From Clavelina lepadiformis (lineage: Eukaryota; Chordata; Ascidiacea; Aplousobranchia; Clavelinidae): a stretch of DNA of 64,000 nucleotides. The position numbers and the translations under genes were made by a program. The stretch covers positions 3,889,856-3,953,855 of the forward strand of contig NC_135246.1 of the NCBI RefSeq assembly GCF_947623445.1. The letters are read 5' to 3'. A model generated the notes under the pieces. The model searched no databases, was not told where the DNA came from, and saw nothing but the letters and a program-made list of their open reading frames with translations. Below are positions 47,323-61,747 of this stretch, piece after piece; position 1 is the stretch's first letter, and each line of letters opens with the position of its first letter.

Positions 47323-49363
47323 TAGAATTATTTCTTTTTTTAAGTTATTCCGTTTTGTTTTTTAATGTTACTCCAATAAAAGATCTTCCGTGAACTGCAC
47401 GATCTGATCTATTGTGATGCCGTCAAACAGGGTAAAACTAACATCTCTATGATTATGTCTGACGTTTTACCAAAGCATTTAAATAGCCGGCCATAGTTAT
47501 GATTTCGATTAAAATTTGCCAAGATTCGGTCAGAAGCAGCAGCGAGCACATGGATACAGTTTGACTGAAACCCGGTGCACAAGGTCCAAGCAAGCTCGTG
47601 CGATAAAAGCAATTGTTCTGCCATCGTTACCCAATAGTTCGACGTGACATGACAATACTATGACAACACTTCGTGCCGAACCTAAGTGGCTGGCTAGCTA
47701 CCGTAAAACTGTTTCAAACAAATTTAATAAACATATCGAGCAACGTTGAACTGCCAAAACGTCAAATCCGAAATCCCGGGGAAACGGAATTTGAATTTCC
47801 CGGGGTCCCGACCGTAGTTCGAAGCTGAGGATTTTTGAAGGCTTGTTTTGCTAATGGAAGGAAAATATTTTTTTTTAAAGTTTAACCGTCTGATGTGAAA
47901 ATTCCACGCACGTGCCAGCATTAGCTCAAATTACGGCGTTAAGGCATCATGACCCAATTTAGAAAGACAGGCTTCTCAATGTGAAGTACAATAAATGAAG
48001 AAGTTAATATCGCAAAACCAAATCATGAACCTCCCTAATTTTGGCTTGCAATGAGATCGAGGCTAAGGACTGTCTATACAGTCTTAGTTTGGACAGAATC
48101 GTTGCACTAAAATTTCTGAAGGGCCTGTAGTACCGTTTTGAGCAGTTTTGAAACGGCAACACGGCGGTTGTGACGAAGGTCGCATGCAAGACGTCACTAT
48201 AGAAAAACTTGGAATGGTTCCGGTCCAGTGCGTATGTGACCTTAATTTGTTATGGTCGTTTTGTGTTGGTTCAAAATTAGGGCTTTTTGGCTGACTATTT
48301 TTGGAAAAATGTAAGGAAAAAAGTTGTTTAAAAGTTGAAGTATTTGGTGTGAGAAATCCAGATACGAGAATTTGCTCAAAATTCTGCATTAAGCCCTTTT
48401 ATCCTACATCTCGGCGGATACAAAAACTCAGCGAGGTGACCGGGCTTGTTCAGAAACAAATTCAAATTGAAAAATGTTACTTTGCATTGTTTAAGATAGA
48501 GTTTCGGATGGGCCTACAGTCCCTGAAACAACTACCTATCTTAACTTTACAGCAAGTCATGAGCTTAAAATTTTAGGACAGATACTCCAGAAAACTAAAA
48601 TTTGCAACCCCACCAAATTCACGACTCAGCCTGTACCTGCAACCAGCTATCGCCAAAAAAAACCATAACAAACCAGCTCACCTCGACGTCACATGCGCAT
48701 TGGACCGAAAAATTTCTTACTTTCTTTTTTATGACGCTTTGAGTTCGACATTGTCATAAACGCACGGTTGCTCGCTTGAGATCGTTTTCCTAAACGGAAT
48801 TGACCCCTTTAGCGTCCTACTGTAGGCTACGACTTGGTGGATACAGAACCTCGGCCAGGTGACGACCGGGCTCCTTTATTAGTAAATACAAATCGAAAAA
48901 TCAACACCGCGTACAGCACGACATGCCCAAGTGCAAGTTCTGTATACACGCTCTTCTTCTTCTACGAGGAATGCTGGGCAACGTAGTCGAAATTTAGCCA
49001 ACAAACAGTCTGCTTATTTAAAAACATGTTGTACCGCGAATAATGTGAGTTACAATGTTATCGATAAAACACCGCCGAATTTTACCTTCCCAATTGATTC
49101 TCCGAATACCGCCGCCGTTATGAACAAACAAATGCGTTGGCTTTAATGCTTTATTAGACAATCGGAACATTTTTGGTGTAAATTATGGAATGTGTCGATT
49201 AACTCATTATTTTTCCTACGTATTACTTTAACTCAGATTAATTTTTGTTAAGGGATTTTTCACCAAACAACGGCGACGTATTGACCGTTCGGTGTCTAAA
49301 ACTGATTTAACAGACTAAAGCCAGTCGAACAGAAACAATTTAAATTGATTTCAGGTGATTTCT

Positions 49364-51450
49364 ATGATAAACCTTATAGCGAATCCTCAAGCCGAAATAC
49401 TTTTCATCTCTGGACCCTTGCAAACTGATTTTTATAAAGTGAGTAGAATCGGTGAGTGACAAGCACGTGGCATGCACGCGTATTGACCAAGACGCAATAT
49501 TCCATACATAATTCCACCATTTTAAAACTTTCTCTTTCAGTTGGTTGTTACTGTAAGTTGAAGCGATCAGTTTTGAAAAGACGCTGAATAGAGTCAACGA
49601 GGCTCAATGTCACGATCACTCCGGTTGGTATGTGTCGTTTGCTGAGCTATAACGCTCGATGGTATCACGATAAGCGACAGTAACCACTCGATTTCTATTT
49701 TGTTGTGGAATACGTTTCGATTTGAAATGGGACATTCATACAGAGGTCACAATCGGGTTTCTAAAACAATTTTTGCCAAAATTAATCTCGGAGCGGGGCT
49801 AACCTTTGAAACTTGATCAGAGAATACTGGAAGCAACTCCGTATCAAAACTTGCAGTGCGGAATTCGCTTTGTTGGAAGCATCTGAGAACAGTCTCCCTC
49901 GAAAAAAACTTCAAAACAAGCGCCGTGAGCAACCTGCTTTGTATAAACTTGAGCATAAAGCTAAGAGGTTGATCTCTTGCAAGCGAGCATCGAAGTTAGC
50001 TGGATAATAATTTAATCGAAGCACAGATTGTCTATCTCTTGCCCGATGCTAGGTCGTTGATATAAACTCGTTTCGGCGATGTGATTTGAGTGAAAATTTA
50101 TCGCTTACCCTGTTTACCGATCGCAACTCGGGCGGTCTTATCACACGCCGATTTGGTATAAAACCGACCGTGTATTTGTTGCCGCACTGTCATTATACTG
50201 TAGATGAGCTTGACCGACCACACAGAATGGATCAGCACAGAAATACTTGGACACTTTTTGGAAGTAAGTCGTCGATTGTCTGAAGAAGCTCTTCGCCTTT
50301 TGCAAGAGCGCAGTTGTATAACGTCACGATTCTGCTCGTTTCGGTAAAACGTTAAGTTTCAAGGAAAGTGTTTGTTGAACTCGAATGATGTCGTTGCTTT
50401 ATATTTTTCCAGGCAAGTCGTTTGAGATGACAGCACTGATACTTCCCACTTCTCGAGACCAGGATTTCTCATCGCCGTTCGATGACGATCGCGTCCCGGC
50501 GCAAACGACATTTTTCTCTCCCGTGGAAGCCGGGATCGAACCGAAACCGTCGATCTCTGAATATGGCGCGCAAAAGAGCGGACTGTGTCCAAAGTACGTG
50601 GTTGTGACCTCATGTACTGTAGTTACTAAAACTTGTTACGACTGTTGTGTGAGTTCAAACACACCGTCAATCACGTAGGCAATACAACGTATTGACGTAA
50701 ATGTTATTTCTAAACAGGTATCACGACGAGGGTCTATGCGAGCTCGGACCGGACTGTCTCCTGGTCCACGAAGAAAAGACGAAATACTTCTCGTCGCTTG
50801 ACCCCAACGCCCCCGAGTTTTTTCCCCGCTCAGCGCGAAAATCCTTTACGGCGTCGGCAAGCTTCGAACGGTCCGGGAATAATGCTGAAGTGGACATCTT
50901 GGGACGTCGCTTGCCTTGTGCTGCAATACATCACAGATACCTAGGTAAGTTCATTGGCCGTCATTCAAACTGGTCTCTGCATGGTTTATGATCTGCCCCG
51001 GCTTGTATTTATGAAAGTTAATTCTAACGATGCCGATCCAATCAACCTCAGCTTATTTAAAGGAAATTTTATGCTATTTTTTTATTTTCAGATTCGGGCG
51101 AACGCAGCGAAATGTCCAAAACTAGACGCCCCTGCGCATTTTTGCAAGCAACCGGGAGATGTCGCTATCGGTCGAAGTGTATTTTTGTGCATGACGAAAA
51201 AGAAAAACGACCTGATATTTCCGCCGTGTATAGATACAAAACGAAGATATGTGAACGGTAAGCAAATTTTTCTGTTAAGATCTAAGACAACGCTACTCGT
51301 TTATGATTGCAACTTAGTTTAGTAAAATAATTGTTACGTTTACTTGATTTTAGGTGGTCCCGAGGAATTGCCCACTCGGCGGCATCATGTACCTTCGCAC
51401 ACGGATCGAGCGAGCTTCGGTCGAATTATGATCTACCGCCTTTTCTTTAG
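49364..51450 (+). CDS. CCCH zinc-finger/PAM2 protein gene, array copy 3
   Basis: Exons: possible first 49364-49438, microexon 49541-49552, then A 50053-50263, B 50413-50593, C 50718-50944, D 51092-51257, E 51354-51450. Poly(A) signal 51503-51508. Exons appear identical to copy 2 by eye. Confidence 0.75.
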
Positions 51451-53491
51451 TAGAATTATTTCTTTTTTTAAGTTATTCCGTTTTGTTTTTTAATGTTACT
51501 CCAATAAAAGATCTTCCGTGAACTGCACGATCTGATCTATTGTGATGCCGTCAAACAGGGTAAAACTAACATCTCTATGATTATGTCTGACGTTTTACCA
51601 AAGCATTTAAATAGCCGGCCATAGTTATGATTTCGATTAAAATTTGCCAAGATTCGGTCAGAAGCAGCAGCGAGCACATGGATACAGTTTGACTGAAACC
51701 CGGTGCACAAGGTCCAAGCAAGCTCGTGCGATAAAAGCAATTGTTCTGCCATCGTTACCCAATAGTTCGACGTGACATGACAATACTATGACAACACTTC
51801 GTGCCGAACCTAAGTGGCTGGCTAGCTACCGTAAAACTGTTTCAAACAAATTTAATAAACATATCGAGCAACGTTGAACTGCCAAAACGTCAAATCCGAA
51901 ATCCCGGGGAAACGGAATTTGAATTTCCCGGGGTCCCGACCGTAGTTCGAAGCTGAGGATTTTTGAAGGCTTGTTTTGCTAATGGAAGGAAAATATTTTT
52001 TTTTAAAGTTTAACCGTCTGATGTGAAAATTCCACGCACGTGCCAGCATTAGCTCAAATTACGGCGTTAAGGCATCATGACCCAATTTAGAAAGACAGGC
52101 TTCTCAATGTGAAGTACAATAAATGAAGAAGTTAATATCGCAAAACCAAATCATGAACCTCCCTAATTTTGGCTTGCAATGAGATCGAGGCTAAGGACTG
52201 TCTATACAGTCTTAGTTTGGACAGAATCGTTGCACTAAAATTTCTGAAGGGCCTGTAGTACCGTTTTGAGCAGTTTTGAAACGGCAACACGGCGGTTGTG
52301 ACGAAGGTCGCATGCAAGACGTCACTATAGAAAAACTTGGAATGGTTCCGGTCCAGTGCGTATGTGACCTTAATTTGTTATGGTCGTTTTGTGTTGGTTC
52401 AAAATTAGGGCTTTTTGGCTGACTATTTTTGGAAAAATGTAAGGAAAAAAGTTGTTTAAAAGTTGAAGTATTTGGTGTGAGAAATCCAGATACGAGAATT
52501 TGCTCAAAATTCTGCATTAAGCCCTTTTATCCTACATCTCGGCGGATACAAAAACTCAGCGAGGTGACCGGGCTTGTTCAGAAACAAATTCAAATTGAAA
52601 AATGTTACTTTGCATTGTTTAAGATAGAGTTTCGGATGGGCCTACAGTCCCTGAAACAACTACCTATCTTAACTTTACAGCAAGTCATGAGCTTAAAATT
52701 TTAGGACAGATACTCCAGAAAACTAAAATTTGCAACCCCACCAAATTCACGACTCAGCCTGTACCTGCAACCAGCTATCGCCAAAAAAAACCATAACAAA
52801 CCAGCTCACCTCGACGTCACATGCGCATTGGACCGAAAAATTTCTTACTTTCTTTTTTATGACGCTTTGAGTTCGACATTGTCATAAACGCACGGTTGCT
52901 CGCTTGAGATCGTTTTCCTAAACGGAATTGACCCCTTTAGCGTCCTACTGTAGGCTACGACTTGGTGGATACAGAACCTCGGCCAGGTGACGACCGGGCT
53001 CCTTTATTAGTAAATACAAATCGAAAAATCAACACCGCGTACAGCACGACATGCCCAAGTGCAAGTTCTGTATACACGCTCTTCTTCTTCTACGAGGAAT
53101 GCTGGGCAACGTAGTCGAAATTTAGCCAACAAACAGTCTGCTTATTTAAAAACATGTTGTACCGCGAATAATGTGAGTTACAATGTTATCGATAAAACAC
53201 CGCCGAATTTTACCTTCCCAATTGATTCTCCGAATACCGCCGCCGTTATGAACAAACAAATGCGTTGGCTTTAATGCTTTATTAGACAATCGGAACATTT
53301 TTGGTGTAAATTATGGAATGTGTCGATTAACTCATTATTTTTCCTACGTATTACTTTAACTCAGATTAATTTTTGTTAAGGGATTTTTCACCAAACAACG
53401 GCGACGTATTGACCGTTCGGTGTCTAAAACTGATTTAACAGACTAAAGCCAGTCGAACAGAAACAATTTAAATTGATTTCAGGTGATTTCT

Positions 53492-55578
53492 ATGATAAAC
53501 CTTATAGCGAATCCTCAAGCCGAAATACTTTTCATCTCTGGACCCTTGCAAACTGATTTTTATAAAGTGAGTAGAATCGGTGAGTGACAAGCACGTGGCA
53601 TGCACGCGTATTGACCAAGACGCAATATTCCATACATAATTCCACCATTTTAAAACTTTCTCTTTCAGTTGGTTGTTACTGTAAGTTGAAGCGATCAGTT
53701 TTGAAAAGACGCTGAATAGAGTCAACGAGGCTCAATGTCACGATCACTCCGGTTGGTATGTGTCGTTTGCTGAGCTATAACGCTCGATGGTATCACGATA
53801 AGCGACAGTAACCACTCGATTTCTATTTTGTTGTGGAATACGTTTCGATTTGAAATGGGACATTCATACAGAGGTCACAATCGGGTTTCTAAAACAATTT
53901 TTGCCAAAATTAATCTCGGAGCGGGGCTAACCTTTGAAACTTGATCAGAGAATACTGGAAGCAACTCCGTATCAAAACTTGCAGTGCGGAATTCGCTTTG
54001 TTGGAAGCATCTGAGAACAGTCTCCCTCGAAAAAAACTTCAAAACAAGCGCCGTGAGCAACCTGCTTTGTATAAACTTGAGCATAAAGCTAAGAGGTTGA
54101 TCTCTTGCAAGCGAGCATCGAAGTTAGCTGGATAATAATTTAATCGAAGCACAGATTGTCTATCTCTTGCCCGATGCTAGGTCGTTGATATAAACTCGTT
54201 TCGGCGATGTGATTTGAGTGAAAATTTATCGCTTACCCTGTTTACCGATCGCAACTCGGGCGGTCTTATCACACGCCGATTTGGTATAAAACCGACCGTG
54301 TATTTGTTGCCGCACTGTCATTATACTGTAGATGAGCTTGACCGACCACACAGAATGGATCAGCACAGAAATACTTGGACACTTTTTGGAAGTAAGTCGT
54401 CGATTGTCTGAAGAAGCTCTTCGCCTTTTGCAAGAGCGCAGTTGTATGACGTCACGATTCTGCTCGTTTCGGTAAAACGTTAAGTTTCAAGGAAAGTGTT
54501 TGTTGAACTCGAATGATGTCGTTGCTTGATATTTTTCCAGGCAAGTCGTTTGAGATGACAGCACTGATACTTCCCACTTCTCGAGACCAGGATTTCTCAT
54601 CGCCGTTCGATGACGATCGCGTCCCGGCGCAAACGACATTTTTCTCTCCCGTGGAAGCCGGGATCGAACCGAAACCGTCGATCTCTGAATATGGCGCGCA
54701 AAAGAGCGGACTGTGTCCAAAGTACGTGGTTGTGACCTCATGTACTGTAGTTACTAAAACTTGTTACGACTGTTGTGTGAGTTCAAACACACCGTCAATC
54801 ACGTAGGCAATACAACGTATTGACGTAAATGTTATTTCTAAACAGGTATCACGACGAGGGTCTATGCGAGCTCGGACCGGACTGTCTCCTGGTCCACGAA
54901 GAAAAGACGAAATACTTCTCGTCGCTTGACCCCAACGCCCCCGAGTTTTTTCCCCGCTCAGCGCGAAAATCCTTTACGGCGTCGGCAAGCTTCGAACGGT
55001 CCGGGAATAATGCTGAAGTGGACATCTTGGGACGTCGCTTGCCTTGTGCTGCAATACATCACAGATACCTAGGTAAGTTCATTGGCCGTCATTCAAACTG
55101 GTCTCTGCATGGTTTATGATCTGCCCCGGCTTGTATTTATGAAAGTTAATTCTAACGATGCCGATCCAATCAACCTCAGCTTATTTAAAGGAAATTTTAT
55201 GCTATTTTTTTATTTTCAGATTCGGGCGAACGCAGCGAAATGTCCAAAACTAGACGCCCCTGCGCATTTTTGCAAGCAACCGGGAGATGTCGCTATCGGT
55301 CGAAGTGTATTTTTGTGCATGACGAAAAAGAAAAACGACCTGATATTTCCGCCGTGTATAGATACAAAACGAAGATATGTGAACGGTAAGCAAATTTTTC
55401 TGTTAAGATCTAAGACAACGCTACTCGTTTATGATTGCAACTTAGTTTAGTAAAATAATTGTTACGTTTACTTGATTTTAGGTGGTCCCGAGGAATTGCC
55501 CACTCGGCGGCATCATGTACCTTCGCACACGGATCGAGCGAGCTTCGGTCGAATTATGATCTACCGCCTTTTCTTTAG
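53492..55578 (+). CDS. CCCH zinc-finger/PAM2 protein gene, array copy 4
   Basis: Exons: possible first 53492-53566, microexon 53669-53680, then A 54181-54391, B 54541-54721, C 54846-55072, D 55220-55385, E 55482-55578. Poly(A) signal 55631-55636. Two private changes fall in the A/B intron: 54448 (A to G, creating TGACGTCA) and 54528 (T to G, in the pyrimidine-rich stretch before the exon B acceptor). The second could slightly weaken splicing. Confidence 0.74.
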
Positions 55579-57619
55579 TAGAATTATTTCTTTTTTTAAG
55601 TTATTCCGTTTTGTTTTTTAATGTTACTCCAATAAAAGATCTTCCGTGAACTGCACGATCTGATCTATTGTGATGCCGTCAAACAGGGTAAAACTAACAT
55701 CTCTATGATTATGTCTGACGTTTTACCAAAGCATTTAAATAGCCGGCCATAGTTATGATTTCGATTAAAATTTGCCAAGATTCGGTCAGAAGCAGCAGCG
55801 AGCACATGGATACAGTTTGACTGAAACCCGGTGCACAAGGTCCAAGCAAGCTCGTGCGATAAAAGCAATTGTTCTGCCATCGTTACCCAATAGTTCGACG
55901 TGACATGACAATACTATGACAACACTTCGTGCCGAACCTAAGTGGCTGGCTAGCTACCGTAAAACTGTTTCAAACAAATTTAATAAACATATCGAGCAAC
56001 GTTGAACTGCCAAAACGTCAAATCCGAAATCCCGGGGAAACGGAATTTGAATTTCCCGGGGTCCCGACCGTAGTTCGAAGCTGAGGATTTTTGAAGGCTT
56101 GTTTTGCTAATGGAAGGAAAATATTTTTTTTTAAAGTTTAACCGTCTGATGTGAAAATTCCACGCACGTGCCAGCATTAGCTCAAATTACGGCGTTAAGG
56201 CATCATGACCCAATTTAGAAAGACAGGCTTCTCAATGTGAAGTACAATAAATGAAGAAGTTAATATCGCAAAACCAAATCATGAACCTCCCTAATTTTGG
56301 CTTGCAATGAGATCGAGGCTAAGGACTGTCTATACAGTCTTAGTTTGGACAGAATCGTTGCACTAAAATTTCTGAAGGGCCTGTAGTACCGTTTTGAGCA
56401 GTTTTGAAACGGCAACACGGCGGTTGTGACGAAGGTCGCATGCAAGACGTCACTATAGAAAAACTTGGAATGGTTCCGGTCCAGTGCGTATGTGACCTTA
56501 ATTTGTTATGGTCGTTTTGTGTTGGTTCAAAATTAGGGCTTTTTGGCTGACTATTTTTGGAAAAATGTAAGGAAAAAAGTTGTTTAAAAGTTGAAGTATT
56601 TGGTGTGAGAAATCCAGATACGAGAATTTGCTCAAAATTCTGCATTAAGCCCTTTTATCCTACATCTCGGCGGATACAAAAACTCAGCGAGGTGACCGGG
56701 CTTGTTCAGAAACAAATTCAAATTGAAAAATGTTACTTTGCATTGTTTAAGATAGAGTTTCGGATGGGCCTACAGTCCCTGAAACAACTACCTATCTTAA
56801 CTTTACAGCAAGTCATGAGCTTAAAATTTTAGGACAGATACTCCAGAAAACTAAAATTTGCAACCCCACCAAATTCACGACTCAGCCTGTACCTGCAACC
56901 AGCTATCGCCAAAAAAAACCATAACAAACCAGCTCACCTCGACGTCACATGCGCATTGGACCGAAAAATTTCTTACTTTCTTTTTTATGACGCTTTGAGT
57001 TCGACATTGTCATAAACGCACGGTTGCTCGCTTGAGATCGTTTTCCTAAACGGAATTGACCCCTTTAGCGTCCTACTGTAGGCTACGACTTGGTGGATAC
57101 AGAACCTCGGCCAGGTGACGACCGGGCTCCTTTATTAGTAAATACAAATCGAAAAATCAACACCGCGTACAGCACGACATGCCCAAGTGCAAGTTCTGTA
57201 TACACGCTCTTCTTCTTCTACGAGGAATGCTGGGCAACGTAGTCGAAATTTAGTCAACAAACAGTCTGCTTATTTAAAAACATGTTGTACCGCGAATAAT
57301 GTGAGTTACAATGTTATCGATAAAACACCGCCGAATTTTACCTTCCCAATTGATTCTCCGAATACCGCCGCCGTTATGAACAAACAAATGCGTTGGCTTT
57401 AATGCTTTATTAGACAATCGGAACATTTTTGGTGTAAATTATGGAATGTGTCGATTAACTCATTATTTTTCCTACGTATTACTTTAACTCAGATTAATTT
57501 TTGTTAAGGGATTTTTCACCAAACAACGGCGACGTATTGACCGTTCGGTGTCTAAAACTGATTTAACAGACTAAAGCCAGTCGAACAGAAACAATTTAAA
57601 TTGATTTCAGGTGATTTCT

Positions 57620-59706
57620 ATGATAAACCTTATAGCGAATCCTCAAGCCGAAATACTTTTCATCTCTGGACCCTTGCAAACTGATTTTTATAAAGTGAGT
57701 AGAATCGGTGAGTGACAAGCACGTGGCATGCACGCGTATTGACCAAGACGCAATATTCCATACATAATTCCACCATTTTAAAACTTTCTCTTTCAGTTGG
57801 TTGTTACTGTAAGTTGAAGCGATCAGTTTTGAAAAGACGCTGAATAGAGTCAACGAGGCTCAATGTCACGATCACTCCGGTTGGTATGTGTCGTTTGCTG
57901 AGCTATAACGCTCGATGGTATCACGATAAGCGACAGTAACCACTCGATTTCTATTTTGTTGTGGAATACGTTTCGATTTGAAATGGGACATTCATACAGA
58001 GGTCACAATCGGGTTTCTAAAACAATTTTTGCCAAAATTAATCTCGGAGCGGGGCTAACCTTTGAAACTTGATCAGAGAATACTGGAAGCAACTCCGTAT
58101 CAAAACTTGCAGTGCGGAATTCGCTTTGTTGGAAGCATCTGAGAACAGTCTCCCTCGAAAAAAACTTCAAAACAAGCGCCGTGAGCAACCTGCTTTGTAT
58201 AAACTTGAGCATAAAGCTAAGAGGTTGATCTCTTGCAAGCGAGCATCGAAGTTAGCTGGATAATAATTTAATCGAAGCACAGATTGTCTATCTCTTGCCC
58301 GATGCTAGGTCGTTGATATAAACTCGTTTCGGCGATGTGATTTGAGTGAAAATTTATCGCTTACCCTGTTTACCGATCGCAACTCGGGCGGTCTTATCAC
58401 ACGCCGATTTGGTATAAAACCGACCGTGTATTTGTTGCCGCACTGTCATTATACTGTAGATGAGCTTGACCGACCACACAGAATGGATCAGCACAGAAAT
58501 ACTTGGACACTTTTTGGAAGTAAGTCGTCGATTGTCTGAAGAAGCTCTTCGCCTTTTGCAAGAGCGCAGTTGTATAACGTCACGATTCTGCTCGTTTCGG
58601 TAAAACGTTAAGTTTCAAGGAAAGTGTTTGTTGAACTCGAATGATGTCGTTGCTTTATATTTTTCCAGGCAAGTCGTTTGAGATGACAGCACTGATACTT
58701 CCCACTTCTCGAGACCAGGATTTCTCATCGCCGTTCGATGACGATCGCGTCCCGGCGCAAACGACATTTTTCTCTCCCGTGGAAGCCGGGATCGAACCGA
58801 AACCGTCGATCTCTGAATATGGCGCGCAAAAGAGCGGACTGTGTCCAAAGTACGTGGTTGTGACCTCATGTACTGTAGTTACTAAAACTTGTTACGACTG
58901 TTGTGTGAGTTCAAACACACCGTCAATCACGTAGGCAATACAACGTATTGACGTAAATGTTATTTCTAAACAGGTATCACGACGAGGGTCTATGCGAGCT
59001 CGGACCGGACTGTCTCCTGGTCCACGAAGAAAAGACGAAATACTTCTCGTCGCTTGACCCCAACGCCCCCGAGTTTTTTCCCCGCTCAGCGCGAAAATCC
59101 TTTACGGCGTCGGCAAGCTTCGAACGGTCCGGGAATAATGCTGAAGTGGACATCTTGGGACGTCGCTTGCCTTGTGCTGCAATACATCACAGATACCTAG
59201 GTAAGTTCATTGGCCGTCATTCAAACTGGTCTCTGCATGGTTTATGATCTGCCCCGGCTTGTATTTATGAAAGTTAATTCTAACGATGCCGATCCAATCA
59301 ACCTCAGCTTATTTAAAGGAAATTTTATGCTATTTTTTTATTTTCAGATTCGGGCGAACGCAGCGAAATGTCCAAAACTAGACGCCCCTGCGCATTTTTG
59401 CAAGCAACCGGGAGATGTCGCTATCGGTCGAAGTGTATTTTTGTGCATGACGAAAAAGAAAAACGACCTGATATTTCCGCCGTGTATAGATACAAAACGA
59501 AGATATGTGAACGGTAAGCAAATTTTTCTGTTAAGATCTAAGACAACGCTACTCGTTTATGATTGCAACTTAGTTTAGTAAAATAATTGTTACGTTTACT
59601 TGATTTTAGGTGGTCCCGAGGAATTGCCCACTCGGCGGCATCATGTACCTTCGCACACGGATCGAGCGAGCTTCGGTCGAATTATGATCTACCGCCTTTT
59701 CTTTAG
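57620..59706 (+). CDS. CCCH zinc-finger/PAM2 protein gene, array copy 5
   Basis: Exons: possible first 57620-57694, microexon 57797-57808, then A 58309-58519, B 58669-58849, C 58974-59200, D 59348-59513, E 59610-59706. Poly(A) signal 59759-59764. The one private change seen nearby (57254, C to T) is upstream of the gene. Confidence 0.75.
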
Positions 59707-61747
59707 TAGAATTATTTCTTTTTTTAAGTTATTCCGTTTTGTTTTTTAATGTTACTCCAATAAAAGATCTTCCGTGAACTGCACGATCTGATCTATTGTG
59801 ATGCCGTCAAACAGGGTAAAACTAACATCTCTATGATTATGTCTGACGTTTTACCAAAGCATTTAAATAGCCGGCCATAGTTATGATTTCGATTAAAATT
59901 TGCCAAGATTCGGTCAGAAGCAGCAGCGAGCACATGGATACAGTTTGACTGAAACCCGGTGCACAAGGTCCAAGCAAGCTCGTGCGATAAAAGCAATTGT
60001 TCTGCCATCGTTACCCAATAGTTCGACGTGACATGACAATACTATGACAACACTTCGTGCCGAACCTAAGTGGCTGGCTAGCTACCGTAAAACTGTTTCA
60101 AACAAATTTAATAAACATATCGAGCAACGTTGAACTGCCAAAACGTCAAATCCGAAATCCCGGGGAAACGGAATTTGAATTTCCCGGGGTCCCGACCGTA
60201 GTTCGAAGCTGAGGATTTTTGAAGGCTTGTTTTGCTAATGGAAGGAAAATATTTTTTTTTAAAGTTTAACCGTCTGATGTGAAAATTCCACGCACGTGCC
60301 AGCATTAGCTCAAATTACGGCGTTAAGGCATCATGACCCAATTTAGAAAGACAGGCTTCTCAATGTGAAGTACAATAAATGAAGAAGTTAATATCGCAAA
60401 ACCAAATCATGAACCTCCCTAATTTTGGCTTGCAATGAGATCGAGGCTAAGGACTGTCTATACAGTCTTAGTTTGGACAGAATCGTTGCACTAAAATTTC
60501 TGAAGGGCCTGTAGTACCGTTTTGAGCAGTTTTGAAACGGCAACACGGCGGTTGTGACGAAGGTCGCATGCAAGACGTCACTATAGAAAAACTTGGAATG
60601 GTTCCGGTCCAGTGCGTATGTGACCTTAATTTGTTATGGTCGTTTTGTGTTGGTTCAAAATTAGGGCTTTTTGGCTGACTATTTTTGGAAAAATGTAAGG
60701 AAAAAAGTTGTTTAAAAGTTGAAGTATTTGGTGTGAGAAATCCAGATACGAGAATTTGCTCAAAATTCTGCATTAAGCCCTTTTATCCTACATCTCGGCG
60801 GATACAAAAACTCAGCGAGGTGACCGGGCTTGTTCAGAAACAAATTCAAATTGAAAAATGTTACTTTGCATTGTTTAAGATAGAGTTTCGGATGGGCCTA
60901 CAGTCCCTGAAACAACTACCTATCTTAACTTTACAGCAAGTCATGAGCTTAAAATTTTAGGACAGATACTCCAGAAAACTAAAATTTGCAACCCCACCAA
61001 ATTCACGACTCAGCCTGTACCTGCAACCAGCTATCGCCAAAAAAAACCATAACAAACCAGCTCACCTCGACGTCACATGCGCATTGGACCGAAAAATTTC
61101 TTACTTTCTTTTTTATGACGCTTTGAGTTCGACATTGTCATAAACGCACGGTTGCTCGCTTGAGATCGTTTTCCTAAACGGAATTGACCCCTTTAGCGTC
61201 CTACTGTAGGCTACGACTTGGTGGATACAGAACCTCGGCCAGGTGACGACCGGGCTCCTTTATTAGTAAATACAAATCGAAAAATCAACACCGCGTACAG
61301 CACGACATGCCCAAGTGCAAGTTCTGTATACACGCTCTTCTTCTTCTACGAGGAATGCTGGGCAACGTAGTCGAAATTTAGCCAACAAACAGTCTGCTTA
61401 TTTAAAAACATGTTGTACCGCGAATAATGTGAGTTACAATGTTATCGATAAAACACCGCCGAATTTTACCTTCCCAATTGATTCTCCGAATACCGCCGCC
61501 GTTATGAACAAACAAATGCGTTGGCTTTAATGCTTTATTAGACAATCGGAACATTTTTGGTGTAAATTATGGAATGTGTCGATTAACTCATTATTTTTCC
61601 TACGTATTACTTTAACTCAGATTAATTTTTGTTAAGGGATTTTTCACCAAACAACGGCGACGTATTGACCGTTCGGTGTCTAAAACTGATTTAACAGACT
61701 AAAGCCAGTCGAACAGAAACAATTTAAATTGATTTCAGGTGATTTCT